DNA of 21,700 nt from Actinomycetota bacterium. Its GTDB lineage: Bacteria > Actinomycetota > Humimicrobiia > Humimicrobiales > Humimicrobiaceae. The notes under the pieces are model-generated. The model did not search any database. It was given only the letters and a program-made list of their open reading frames with translations, and was not told the origin of the DNA. Below, one piece after another: positions 14,543-21,479 of the stretch. The DNA lies in contig JAGYMN010000013.1 of NCBI GenBank assembly GCA_018400395.1, positions 1-21,700 of the forward strand, given 5' to 3'. Position 1 is the stretch's first letter; the number at the start of each line of letters is the position of its first letter. The position numbers and the translations under genes were made by a program.

Positions 14543-15670
14543 CTAGGTAAAATAATCCTGATAATTCTCCCGGTTGATTACCGAGAACTCAGACCCGGGA
14601 TAGTTATCTATAAAATCCTTTGGAGGCCTCACACTTTTTTTTGAGTATTTACACTCATAAGCATAAAGCTTTCCTTCACGTTCTTCTATCAGGTCTATTT
14701 CCTTTTTATCATATGTGCGCCAGAAATAATTGTTGGAAGATATCTTTTTATATCTTTGATATTTGATCCTTTCAGATATACAATAATTCTCCCACAGCCT
14801 TCCAATGTCATCCCTGAGGCCGAGTCTGTTGTAGTTAGATATCAAAGAATTCATTATACCATTATCCCAAAAATAATATCTGGGGCTTTTGGTATATTCT
14901 TTTCGCAGGTTTCTGCTGAAGCCATTGTGCGGGAACACTACAAAACTTTTTTCCAGCAGTTCCAGGTATCTCATGACAGTTCTTTTATTCACATTTAGGT
15001 TGGTTGCCAGTTCAGAATAGGAAATATCTTTCCCTATCTGGAAAGTGATAAGCCTGAGCAGGTTAAATATGAAAATGCTGTCCTTTAGATTATCCAGCTC
15101 AAGTATATCTTTCATGAGATATCCATCTCTTATTGATTCCAGCTCTATCCTTTTCTGTTCTATGGTTTCAGCTGAATACACCTGCGGATAGAAGCCGTAT
15201 ATCAATTGTTCTTCCAGCATCTCCTTTTGCTTTAAATAGTCACTTATGCCTACTTCCATTAATGACAGGGGATACAGGTAATAATACCTTGCCCTTCCGA
15301 CCAGTGGTTCTCCTATTTTATTTCTTAGACCAAAACTAGAAGATCCGGTCACAAAAACAGCGACATCCTGGACCGTATCTACTATAAGTTTTAGATTAAC
15401 CCCTATATTCGGTACTTTCTGGGCTTCATCCACAAAGAGATATTTGTTTGCACCTATAAACCTTCTTAATACTCCTGTCCGTTGACTTGACAGGGCCTCA
15501 GCTGCATCAAGATTCTCACCATGGACCATAAGCACCTGGCTGGTACCGATTTTTTCCTTTATTAGATTCATAAGCACTGTCTTTCCGGATCTTCGGGGGC
15601 CGAATACACCTACTACCCTGGAAGGTTCTAAATCTCTTAATACCTGTTTTGTTATATATCTGGATATCAT
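14543..15670 (-). CDS. AAA-type ATPase with DUF4143 C-terminal domain
   Basis: A complete 375-residue ATPase of the AAA_14/DUF4143 group. Residues 1-140 form the P-loop domain with Walker A GPRRSGKT (24-31), Walker B YLFVDEAQ (77-84) and a sensor TGSSSF (108-113). Residues about 180-375 form the DUF4143 region, with a winged-helix-like stretch (YSELATNLNVNKRTVMRYLE) and a nuclease-like E-I-D-L-I...Y-E-C-K-Y pattern near residues 325-345. These ATPases are common in anaerobes and archaea, often in accessory regions; their role is unknown and a defence or toxin-antitoxin link is only suspected. The promoter is so close that the mRNA may be leaderless. A remnant of a second member of the family lies just upstream. 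Confidence 0.88.
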   Translation of the reverse strand: MISRYITKQVLRDLEPSRVVGVFGPRRSGKTVLMNLIKEKIGTSQVLMVHGENLDAAEALSSQRTGVLRRFIGANKYLFVDEAQKVPNIGVNLKLIVDTVQDVAVFVTGSSSFGLRNKIGEPLVGRARYYYLYPLSLMEVGISDYLKQKEMLEEQLIYGFYPQVYSAETIEQKRIELESIRDGYLMKDILELDNLKDSIFIFNLLRLITFQIGKDISYSELATNLNVNKRTVMRYLELLEKSFVVFPHNGFSRNLRKEYTKSPRYYFWDNGIMNSLISNYNRLGLRDDIGRLWENYCISERIKYQRYKKISSNNYFWRTYDKKEIDLIEEREGKLYAYECKYSKKSVRPPKDFIDNYPGSEFSVINRENYQDYFT

Positions 15671-15672
15671 GG

Positions 15673-15708
15673 TGCCTGTATTTTAACATACTCAGGCATC
15701 ATTTTCAA
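15673..15708 (-). promoter_or_regulatory. Promoter with operator-like palindrome for the ATPase gene
   Basis: On the minus strand TTGAAA (15703-15708) and TAAAAT (15680-15685) are 17 bases apart. The -10 box ends 9 bases before the ATG, so the transcript would have almost no 5' leader. TGCCTG (15673-15678) and CAGGCA (15693-15698) form an inverted repeat that encloses the -10 box, a good operator position. The repressor is unknown. Confidence 0.6.
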
Positions 15709-15844
15709 TATTTTCTTCCAAAAGGCCAAAGAATATTTATATAGAGCCTGCTATTTTGTACTAAAAACGGTATTGGAGCCCGCTATCGATCTCTCCCAAT
15801 TGTGGTGCTTTATTGATATTCTTAATCATATGTAAAATTTACTG

Positions 15845-16262
15845 CTATACCTTTTGTTTAAGAAAAGAACTCCAGGGCATATAGTAAATAGAACCAAAAT
15901 AACTTCCTTTCCCGTCACCGTTATAAAGCAAAAGACCGCTAATATCATATCCTGCATGAACCTGATATTCTTTTTCTTTTTCCAGAAGGATCTTTATGTT
16001 TTCAACCATTTTCGGCCTTGCAGTCTTATTATATTTTATCTCACTAAAGATGACCCTTTTATTTATCCGGTCTTCGATAATAAGGTCAGATTCCCGGCCA
16101 AGATTGCTCCTGAAGTAGAATAATCTGGTATCCCTATTTTTATGTTTGATATCTTTAAATATCTCTAAGACTAAATAATTTTCAAAAATAGGTCCGCATA
16201 ATGGTCCCTTCTCAAACAATTCTTTGGTCCTTATACCTGTAAGATAACGTAATAGTACACCA
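15845..16262 (-). pseudogene. 3' remnant of a second DUF4143 ATPase
   Basis: The frame reads DGVLLRYLTGIRTKELFEKG and then P-L-C-G-P-I-F-E-N-Y-L-V, continuing through RSNLGRESDLIIE, FSEIKYNKTARPKMVENI and a normal-looking C-terminus. This is the last third of a DUF4143 ATPase, as in the intact gene downstream. Everything N-terminal, including the Walker motifs, is missing. The homologous frame starts right at the IS630 stop codon, so the transposon insertion is the likely cause. The longest ATG-initiated part is 124 codons from 16219. Confidence 0.75.
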
Positions 16263-17150
16263 TCACAATTCTATTGTCGGGTAAAGCTTGGCCAGTTTTA
16301 TTCTTGCATCCTCGGTAGTAAAACGCCATTTCATAGGAGTAGAATGTCCATTTCGCTCTTTCTCCCATATTGAGATTTCTTTTTTCATGATCTGTTGGTC
16401 CGGAATTCTGCAATCAAGACATTGTTTGCTTAAAATACTAAATTCGATTTCAGCCATATTTAGCCAGCTGCCGTGTTTTGGCGAATAGTGAATTTTAATC
16501 CTGTCCAGTATACGGCGGGCTTTTTCCGGGACAAATGCCTTATAAAGTGATGCTCCCACATGGGTGTTTAGGTTATCTGCAACCAGGGTTATTTTCTTAG
16601 CATCCGGATAGCGGACATCTGCCATCTCTTTTATCTGTATTGCCAATCTACTGCGGTACGGCTATCGGTGACATTTATATACCTCATGCCGGCAAGAGAT
16701 TCAAAAAACATAAACATATTGCTTACCCCATTACGTTTGTACTCACTGTCATATCGCATTGGTTTGCCGGGGATTGTGGGCAGAGGTGTACGTATTTCTT
16801 TTATATGCTGTTTGCTTGTCTCGTCCATGCATACAACCGGATAGTCCGGGTCATAGGGCCTGGTATAAACGGCCAGTACATCCTCCATGGCACATACAAA
16901 CTCGGCGCTCTGCTTTTCAGGGATGCACCATTCTACCTTTTGCCATGGTTTGATTTCGTTTTTTTTAAAACCCTTCGCACCGTCTCATAGGAAACAGTAT
17001 CTGTGTATCTTAATTCGACCATTTTGTCTGCCAAAAGTTGAAGCGTCCACTGGCACCTGCCCTCCGGCGGATCAGAGCAGGCCAGTGCTATAAGGTGTGC
17101 CTCGGCGGAGCCATCAAGCAATCTTTTCCTTCCACCGCCACTGGCCTGTC
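16263..17150 (-). mobile_element. IS630-family transposase, truncated with two frameshifts
   Basis: Three overlapping frames together read as one IS630 transposase. The first (17121-16933) has LDGSAEAHLIALACSDPPEG and VSYETVRRVLKK. The second (about 16965-16631) has WCIPEKQSAEF, VVCMDETSKQ and MFMFFESLAG. The third (16646-16263) has LVADNLNTH, YSPKHGSWLNMAEIEFS and RFTTEDARIKLAKLYP. The DDE residues (Asp in CMDETS, Asp in ADNLNTH, Glu in NMAEIE) are all present. The first shift is at a run of eight A in the coding strand (16959-16966), the second at about 16643, where one G is missing from TGGGCA. About 60-100 N-terminal residues with the DNA-binding domain are absent, replaced by the IS91-type tail. 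Confidence 0.88.
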
Positions 17151-18048
17151 ATCAGGTGGTGTCTCTATCTTAGGTGGAGACCTTTTTTCTCAAACTCATT
17201 TATATCCAAATAATCAAGGATCTTTTTACAACCTTATAGTCTTCAATAAAAGCGATTATCCTAATCTTTCCCTGACATATGGGACATGTAGGCGGATCCA
17301 CTTCATATATCTTCTGTATGGGCCTTGCCCAGGACCTGCTCAATGTCTTTGGACTATCATCATCTATATTGTAACACTGCGGCTGGCTGCCCTCTTTTTT
17401 AAGCCTTCCCCTGGTAGCATTACTATATTGGCCGTAATAATGCACCGGCTGTGCTCCCCTATCCGGAATATTGGATACAAGTGCTGCCATCCATTCCAGG
17501 GGGTCAAACTCAGCTACCTTTTCCCCGTATTTGGACTCGTATGTTACCATAGGCCTTTCCGGATAATACTCCATGCTCTCCTGGGAAAATGATGCCCTTA
17601 TGATATGCCTTGCCAGGTTCTCTGTAGATATCTTATCTTTGGGATAGATTCTCTTTCCGCAGTATGTGCTAAATCCAGTATGTCGCCAGGAACTGATGAG
17701 CTGTATTGTCCCTTCAGTGATAAGACCTTTTTTAAGAATATTTCCGCAGAGCCACTCACCAAACTCTATTACACGCTTTGCATGGCAGTAGAAACAAAAA
17801 TGTCGTCGCTTACATGAAAATGCGAGGAGACTTTCATGACCGCAGCTGCCGCACTGAATTCGGGCAAATCCGTTATGAAGAATGCCGCAGTCAAGATACT
17901 GGTATATTACTTTTTCTATGTGGGACCTTAAGTATCCGTATTTCTTATTGAATTTTCTGTCATAAGTTCTTTTAAACTCTTCATAGTAGTCTTCTATGCA
18001 CCCGTAATATGGAGTGTACCGGGGCTTTCTTCTTAAGAACTTTTGCAA
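17151..18048 (-). mobile_element. IS91/IS801-type transposase with internal deletion
   Basis: The main frame (18048-17200, 282 codons, TTG start) carries the N-terminal zinc-finger region (CGSCGHESLLAFSCKRRHFC and C-H-A-K-R) and the C-terminal half (LISSWRHTGFSTYCGKRIYP, ENLARHIIRASFSQESMEYY, LIRK-like WARPIQKIYEVDPPTCPICQ). The paired tyrosines are present in HYYGQYSN. The segment between FGEWLCGNILKK and GLITEG is missing; in full-length relatives of about 400 residues it carries the His-hydrophobic-His motif of the HUH nuclease. A one-base A deletion at 17223-17227 (five T on the plus strand, six in the 13.3 kb copy) shifts the frame, and the Pro-rich tail (KRSPPKIETPPDD) continues in the shifted frames to about 17151. 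It cannot be active. Confidence 0.85.
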
Positions 18049-18142
18049 TCTTTACCATGGTTTCAATTGACGGCAGAGACGCTCCCGTCTCATACATAGC
18101 CCGTGACAGTTTGGCGGATTGACCATCTATGATATAAACGAC
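18026..18142 (-). pseudogene. Possible HTH antitoxin fragment
   Basis: A 39-codon stretch reads DGQSAKLSRAMYETGASLPS and then I-E-T-M-V-K-I-A-K-V-L. This resembles the second half of an Xre/HigA-type helix-turn-helix (recognition helix, then P-S-x-x-T-x-x-K-I-A). It has no start, overlaps the 5' end of the IS91-type transposase in another frame, and runs to a stop soon after. It may be the gene into which the element inserted. Confidence 0.35.
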
Positions 18143-18343
18143 TTATGCTAGAAAACAATAATAAACCCGGATCATAAAGAGTATATCAGAATAATGAGAA
18201 AGATATCTCCCGGGCACTGGCAAACCATGCTCTCATTGAGGTATCAGTATCCTGGACAGTAAAAGGAATTGGGCCCGAGAGTTTAGCAAATAAGGAAATA
18301 GAAAGCTGTATAAGAAATACTTAAATGCCCGGCAACGGGTAAA

Positions 18344-18766
18344 TCAACTATAATCTTTGATATGCCTTATAAAACCATAAACCTTTCTGGAGGATAATAT
18401 TTCCTTATCTTCAGTATAGAGTATAGCATCGTTTGCTTCTGCGGTGGCAATGTATAAGGCATCATAGAATGTCAGATTATTTTTTAATGCAATATCTATA
18501 GTTTTTCCAAGAATCTTTGAATCAGGGTAAACTATCTTCATATTCATCTTTAGAAGACTTTCTTTTATATTTGAGATGTCTTCCCGGGTTAGAGCTGGTT
18601 TTGTTAAAAAAGCATTTAAGACTTCCAGAAAAAAAAGATCAGGTACAATTATCTCTACTTCTCCTGTCAGCTTTTTTACCTGTATGGAAAGAGCCAAATC
18701 GATATAATTCTCATCTTTATCTTTGAACCATTTTATCGCTACCGAAGCATCAAGAACTATATCCAT
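18344..18766 (-). CDS. vapC: VapC-family PIN-domain toxin
   Basis: A 140-residue PIN-domain ribonuclease. The four acidic metal-binding residues are visible: Asp6 in VLDASVAIKWF, Glu48 in FFLEVLNAF, Asp102 in TFYDALYIATAE and Asp120 in YTEDKEI. VapC toxins cut tRNA or rRNA when not held by VapB. The start at 18766 is chosen because it is one base after the vapB stop and the PIN fold begins at once; a longer frame upstream only re-reads vapB in another frame. A small hairpin (CCCG, GCAA loop, CGGG, 18328-18339) follows the stop but has no T run on the minus strand. Confidence 0.92.
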   Translation of the reverse strand: MDIVLDASVAIKWFKDKDENYIDLALSIQVKKLTGEVEIIVPDLFFLEVLNAFLTKPALTREDISNIKESLLKMNMKIVYPDSKILGKTIDIALKNNLTFYDALYIATAEANDAILYTEDKEILSSRKVYGFIRHIKDYS

Positions 18767-18767
18767 A

Positions 18768-19046
18768 TTAATGATCCTTATCCCTGAATTCCCTGATAAT
18801 CTCGGAACCTTTTTTATTGTCTTTGAATGCGCCCATTTTCTGTCTGAGGAGTCTCGAGGTTTCAATTGCCCACTCAATGTCTTTTCTTTTTCTCTCAAGT
18901 TCTTTTTTTTCTCTTACATCTGCAATATATGATGCAGTAGCCTTGCGGATCAGTAAGCTCTTTGTCAATCCTTCTTCATCACAAAATTCATTTATTTTTC
19001 TGAGGATTTTTTCAGGTATGGTTATATTTATTTTTTTTGAATTCAT
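18768..19046 (-). CDS. vapB: VapB-like ribbon-helix-helix antitoxin
   Basis: A 92-residue protein. Residues 3-45 (KKINITIPEKILRKINEFCD, then helices with SLLIRKATASYI) fit a CopG/MetJ-type ribbon-helix-helix DNA-binding domain. The rest is a charged helix (ELERKRKDIEWAIETSRLLR) able to wrap the toxin. The stop codon is one base before the vapC ATG, so the two are coupled. Start: ATG with GGTGA about 7 bases upstream. The pair is intact and shows no decay, unlike its neighbours. Autorepression at the promoter just upstream is expected for this family. Confidence 0.9.
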   Translation of the reverse strand: MNSKKINITIPEKILRKINEFCDEEGLTKSLLIRKATASYIADVREKKELERKRKDIEWAIETSRLLRQKMGAFKDNKKGSEIIREFRDKDH

Positions 19047-19064
19047 ATATCTTCACCAATAATA

Positions 19065-19092
19065 AGTATAATCAGTAGGTATTAAATGTCAA
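19065..19092 (-). promoter_or_regulatory. vapBC promoter
   Basis: On the minus strand a perfect TTGACA (19087-19092) and TATACT (19065-19070) are 16 bases apart. The start would lie about 15 bases before the vapB ATG. TAAT and ATTA flank the spacer centre (TAATACCTACTGATTA), a possible half of the operator. Confidence 0.65.
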
Positions 19093-19112
19093 GATACTGA
19101 TCCCTATATTTA

Positions 19113-19132
19113 CAGGTTAAATCTTTAACCTG
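19113..19132. promoter_or_regulatory. 20-bp palindrome upstream of vapBC
   Basis: CAGGTTAAA and TTTAACCTG are perfect 9-base inverted arms around a central TC. A two-base centre is too tight for an RNA hairpin and fits a dimeric protein site. It lies 20 bases upstream of the vapBC -35 box. The binding protein is unknown; VapB is the first candidate. Confidence 0.5.
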
Positions 19133-19460
19133 CTATTTTCTTCAATAGTCCTCTGAACATTTGCACAGGTGAGTGCATTGAAATCTCTGGTGTACTACAT
19201 CAGCAAAAGCTCAATTTCAAAATGGTTATTATCAACCCTTATATAGCATTCTACCGTTTTATTGATGGTAAGGTCATAATTTATCGCATTTTGTATTGTG
19301 CAAGGAATTATCCTCATCTGCCCGGGAAATCAATGAAAAAGATGTGATTATAATAATTTGTTATCACTATTGCCCGATCCGGGAAGCCGACATACTCCAA
19401 ATATGGAAGGCAGGTACCCGAGCATGATCCTCTGAATGGATGGCATTACTTGTATCCCAT
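19133..19460. other. Non-coding stretch, nothing recognised
   Basis: About 330 bases with no supported gene, hairpin or terminator on either strand. Short open frames are interrupted and show no family pattern. It may be old, fully decayed coding sequence. Confidence 0.45.
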
Positions 19461-19600
19461 AAGATTAGTCTATAGCCCTTGTTGATACAATTTCTCCTAT
19501 AATTTTACTATTTAGTGATATCGGAGATGGAGCATGTACTTCTTTATAAAAATCCTGATAAAAGATTAATTGACAATTTATATATATTAATATTATTATA
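19461..19600 (+). repeat. Dispersed repeat, copy B
   Basis: Second copy of the repeat at 11895-12025, same orientation. Its right end contains the promoter of the glutamate-synthase-like gene, including a TTGACA that copy A lacks. Confidence 0.7.
19570..19599 (+). promoter_or_regulatory. Promoter of the GltB-like gene
   Basis: A perfect TTGACA (19570-19575) and TATTAT (19594-19599) are 18 bases apart. Transcription would begin near 19606, giving a leader of about 130 bases that contains the twin hairpins and terminator. Confidence 0.6.
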
Positions 19601-19621
19601 TTACTGTAAAAATTAAATATC

Positions 19622-19697
19622 AGGCAAAGAAGCCTTTTTGCGTTGTAGCACAAAGTTTTATCGGCATAGAAGCCGGTAGGGATTTTGTGCTTTTTTT
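19622..19697 (+). terminator. Twin-hairpin leader with intrinsic terminator (attenuator candidate)
   Basis: The first hairpin is AGGC/GCCT (19622-19625 with 19632-19635) with loop AAAGAA. The second is compound: an outer 8-bp stem AGCACAAA/TTTGTGCT (19647-19654 with 19684-19691) and an inner 7-bp stem TATCGGC/GCCGGTA (19659-19665 with 19672-19678, one G-T pair) with loop ATAGAA. Seven T (19691-19697) follow directly. The terminator sits between the promoter and the ribosome site GGGAGG (19722-19727), so transcription of the downstream genes should depend on readthrough. No known riboswitch consensus is recognised. Alternatively it ends transcripts arriving from upstream. Confidence 0.7.
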
Positions 19698-19737
19698 ATT
19701 GCCTTTTACCAATTTATATAAGGGAGGATTGATAGAT

Positions 19738-21318
19738 ATGGGTTATTCAAAAATAAATTCGTCAGCAGCTACGGGGACCAAAAATCTATATGGAGATAAT
19801 ATAAGTTCCTTTAGCGGCATGTGTGTTACCTGCAGCGACGGATGCCCGGGGCTTTGCGAAATCGGTAAATCTTCTTACCGCAGTACCGAGGTTATATATC
19901 CTCAGCCTTATGGAGACATGACCACGGCTTCCCAGAAAGATTATCCTCTGGATTATTCCCATTTTAATATCATGGGAACTGCATTTGGGGCAAACGGGAT
20001 AGAAGAAGATAGCGATAAAGCTGTTTTTACCAGCGTCAGACTGGAAACTGCGATTGGAAAAGACAGGGATATAAAATTAAAGTTGCCTTTTATTATACCC
20101 GGTCTTGGCTCAACAGAAATTGCAAGGAAAAACTGGGAGGGGCTTGCGATTGGAGCAGCAGTATCGGGGGTTATTTTAACTATTGGTGAAAATGTTTGTG
20201 GAATTGATCCACAGGCCCAGTTCGACAGCAGCGGCAGGATTGTAAAATCCCCTGAACTTATCAGAAGAATTAAACTTTACAGGGATTGGCAGCAGGACGG
20301 TTATGGTGAGATTGTAGTCCAGGCAAATGTAGAAGATACAAGGTTTGGTGTTCTGGAATATGCTATCAAAGAGCTGGGTATAAAAACAGTTGAATTAAAA
20401 TGGGGCCAGGGTGCCAAAAGTATCGGAGGAGAAATTAAGATAGATAACCTTGAATGGGCTATTGAGATTAAAAAAAGAGGTTATATCGTCTTACCTGATC
20501 CACTTGACCCTGATATTCAAAAAGCATTCAGGCATGGAGATTTTAAAGAATTTGAAAGACATTCCAGAATAGGCATGCCGGGTAAAGAAGACTTTATAAA
20601 TACTATCAGGCGTATGAGGGAAATAGGCGCCAGGCACATATTTTTAAAGACAGGCGCTTATAGGCCTGTTGACCTTGCAAAAGCTATTAAATACTCCTCT
20701 GAAGGAGGGATTGACCTATTGACTATTGATGGAGCCGGCGGCGGTACAGGCATGAGCCCGTGGCGGATGATGAATGAGTGGGGTATTCCTACAGTTTATC
20801 TGCAGGGAATGGCATACAACTATGCAAAAAAACTTGATAGCAAAGGTTTATATTTACCTGACATGGCTATCGCCGGCGGCTTTACTTTTGAAGACCAGAT
20901 TTTTAAAGGTCTGGCCCTGGGTGCCCCCTATTTCAAATTAGTGGGGATGGCCCGGTCTCCCATTACTGCCTGCATGGTAGGTAAAACACTTTCGAAAAGC
21001 ATAGCCAGCGGCAAAATTCCTAAATCCATTGAAAAATACGGAAGTGACCTGGAATCAGTATTTGTAGAGGTAACAGACTTAAGAAAAGAATTTAAAGACA
21101 GAGCCGATGATATCCCGGGCTCCGCTATAGGGTTGTATAGTTATTATAAGAGGCTGGAACAGGGTCTGAAGCAACTCATGTGTGGGGCCAGAAAATTTGC
21201 TCTTAACTACATAGACCGGAAAGACATTGTAGCCTTAACCAGAGATGCGGCTTCTGTTTCCGGCATACCCTATATTACAGATTATGAGCGTGAAGAGGTA
21301 GAGCAAATACTCAGGTAA
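19738..21318 (+). CDS. FMN-binding glutamate-synthase-like protein with N-terminal four-cysteine motif
   Basis: A 526-residue protein of the GltB2-like family (FMN-binding domain of the glutamate synthase large subunit). The TIM-barrel FMN domain spans about residues 110-450. Its landmarks are KWGQGAKSIGGEI (221-233), TIDGAGGGTGMSPW (329-342), and IAGGFTFEDQIFKGLALGAP (378-397). At the N-terminus, Cys29, 32, 36 and 40 form C-x2-C-x3-C-x3-C, a plausible iron-sulfur site. The 3Fe-4S cysteines that follow the barrel in classic glutamate synthase are not visible; only one Cys (412) is there. No glutaminase domain is present, so ammonia-dependent or non-glutamate chemistry is possible. The start is ATG at 19738 with GGGAGG 10 bases upstream; a GTG-initiated frame from 19687 would run through the terminator. 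A 45-residue four-cysteine gene follows after 23 bases. Confidence 0.85.
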   Translation: MGYSKINSSAATGTKNLYGDNISSFSGMCVTCSDGCPGLCEIGKSSYRSTEVIYPQPYGDMTTASQKDYPLDYSHFNIMGTAFGANGIEEDSDKAVFTSVRLETAIGKDRDIKLKLPFIIPGLGSTEIARKNWEGLAIGAAVSGVILTIGENVCGIDPQAQFDSSGRIVKSPELIRRIKLYRDWQQDGYGEIVVQANVEDTRFGVLEYAIKELGIKTVELKWGQGAKSIGGEIKIDNLEWAIEIKKRGYIVLPDPLDPDIQKAFRHGDFKEFERHSRIGMPGKEDFINTIRRMREIGARHIFLKTGAYRPVDLAKAIKYSSEGGIDLLTIDGAGGGTGMSPWRMMNEWGIPTVYLQGMAYNYAKKLDSKGLYLPDMAIAGGFTFEDQIFKGLALGAPYFKLVGMARSPITACMVGKTLSKSIASGKIPKSIEKYGSDLESVFVEVTDLRKEFKDRADDIPGSAIGLYSYYKRLEQGLKQLMCGARKFALNYIDRKDIVALTRDAASVSGIPYITDYEREEVEQILR

Positions 21319-21341
21319 TATAAGAAAAAAGAGGAAAACAA

Positions 21342-21479
21342 ATGAAAAATAAAGGCTTATGTATTACATGCGTACATGATAAGGAATGTAGATTCCCCCG
21401 GAAGTTTCCTGTTTTACAATGCGAAGAATTCAGCAATTATGAACCCGAAGAAAATAAGCAGGGGAAGAAAAATAAATAG
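21342..21479 (+). CDS. 45-residue four-cysteine protein
   Basis: A tiny acidic and basic protein with Cys7, Cys10, Cys16 and Cys27 in the pattern C-x2-C-x5-C-x10-C (CITCVHDKECRFPRKFPVLQ, then C-E-E-F). The C-terminal third is Lys/Glu-rich. The spacing suggests a zinc ribbon or small iron-sulfur knuckle. Start: ATG with GAGG 7 bases upstream. It lies 23 bases after the GltB-like gene in the same direction and echoes that protein's N-terminal cysteines (C-V-T-C against C-I-T-C), so the two are probably cotranscribed and may work together. Small proteins with similar cysteine spacing occur in anaerobes, as far as I recall; no function is known to me. Confidence 0.72.
   Translation: MKNKGLCITCVHDKECRFPRKFPVLQCEEFSNYEPEENKQGKKNK

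Noticed and set aside
18160..18324. Plus-strand open frame of about 50 codons between the IS91-type element and vapC
   Set aside because: It lacks a start codon and a ribosome site and matches no family I recognise; length is within chance.
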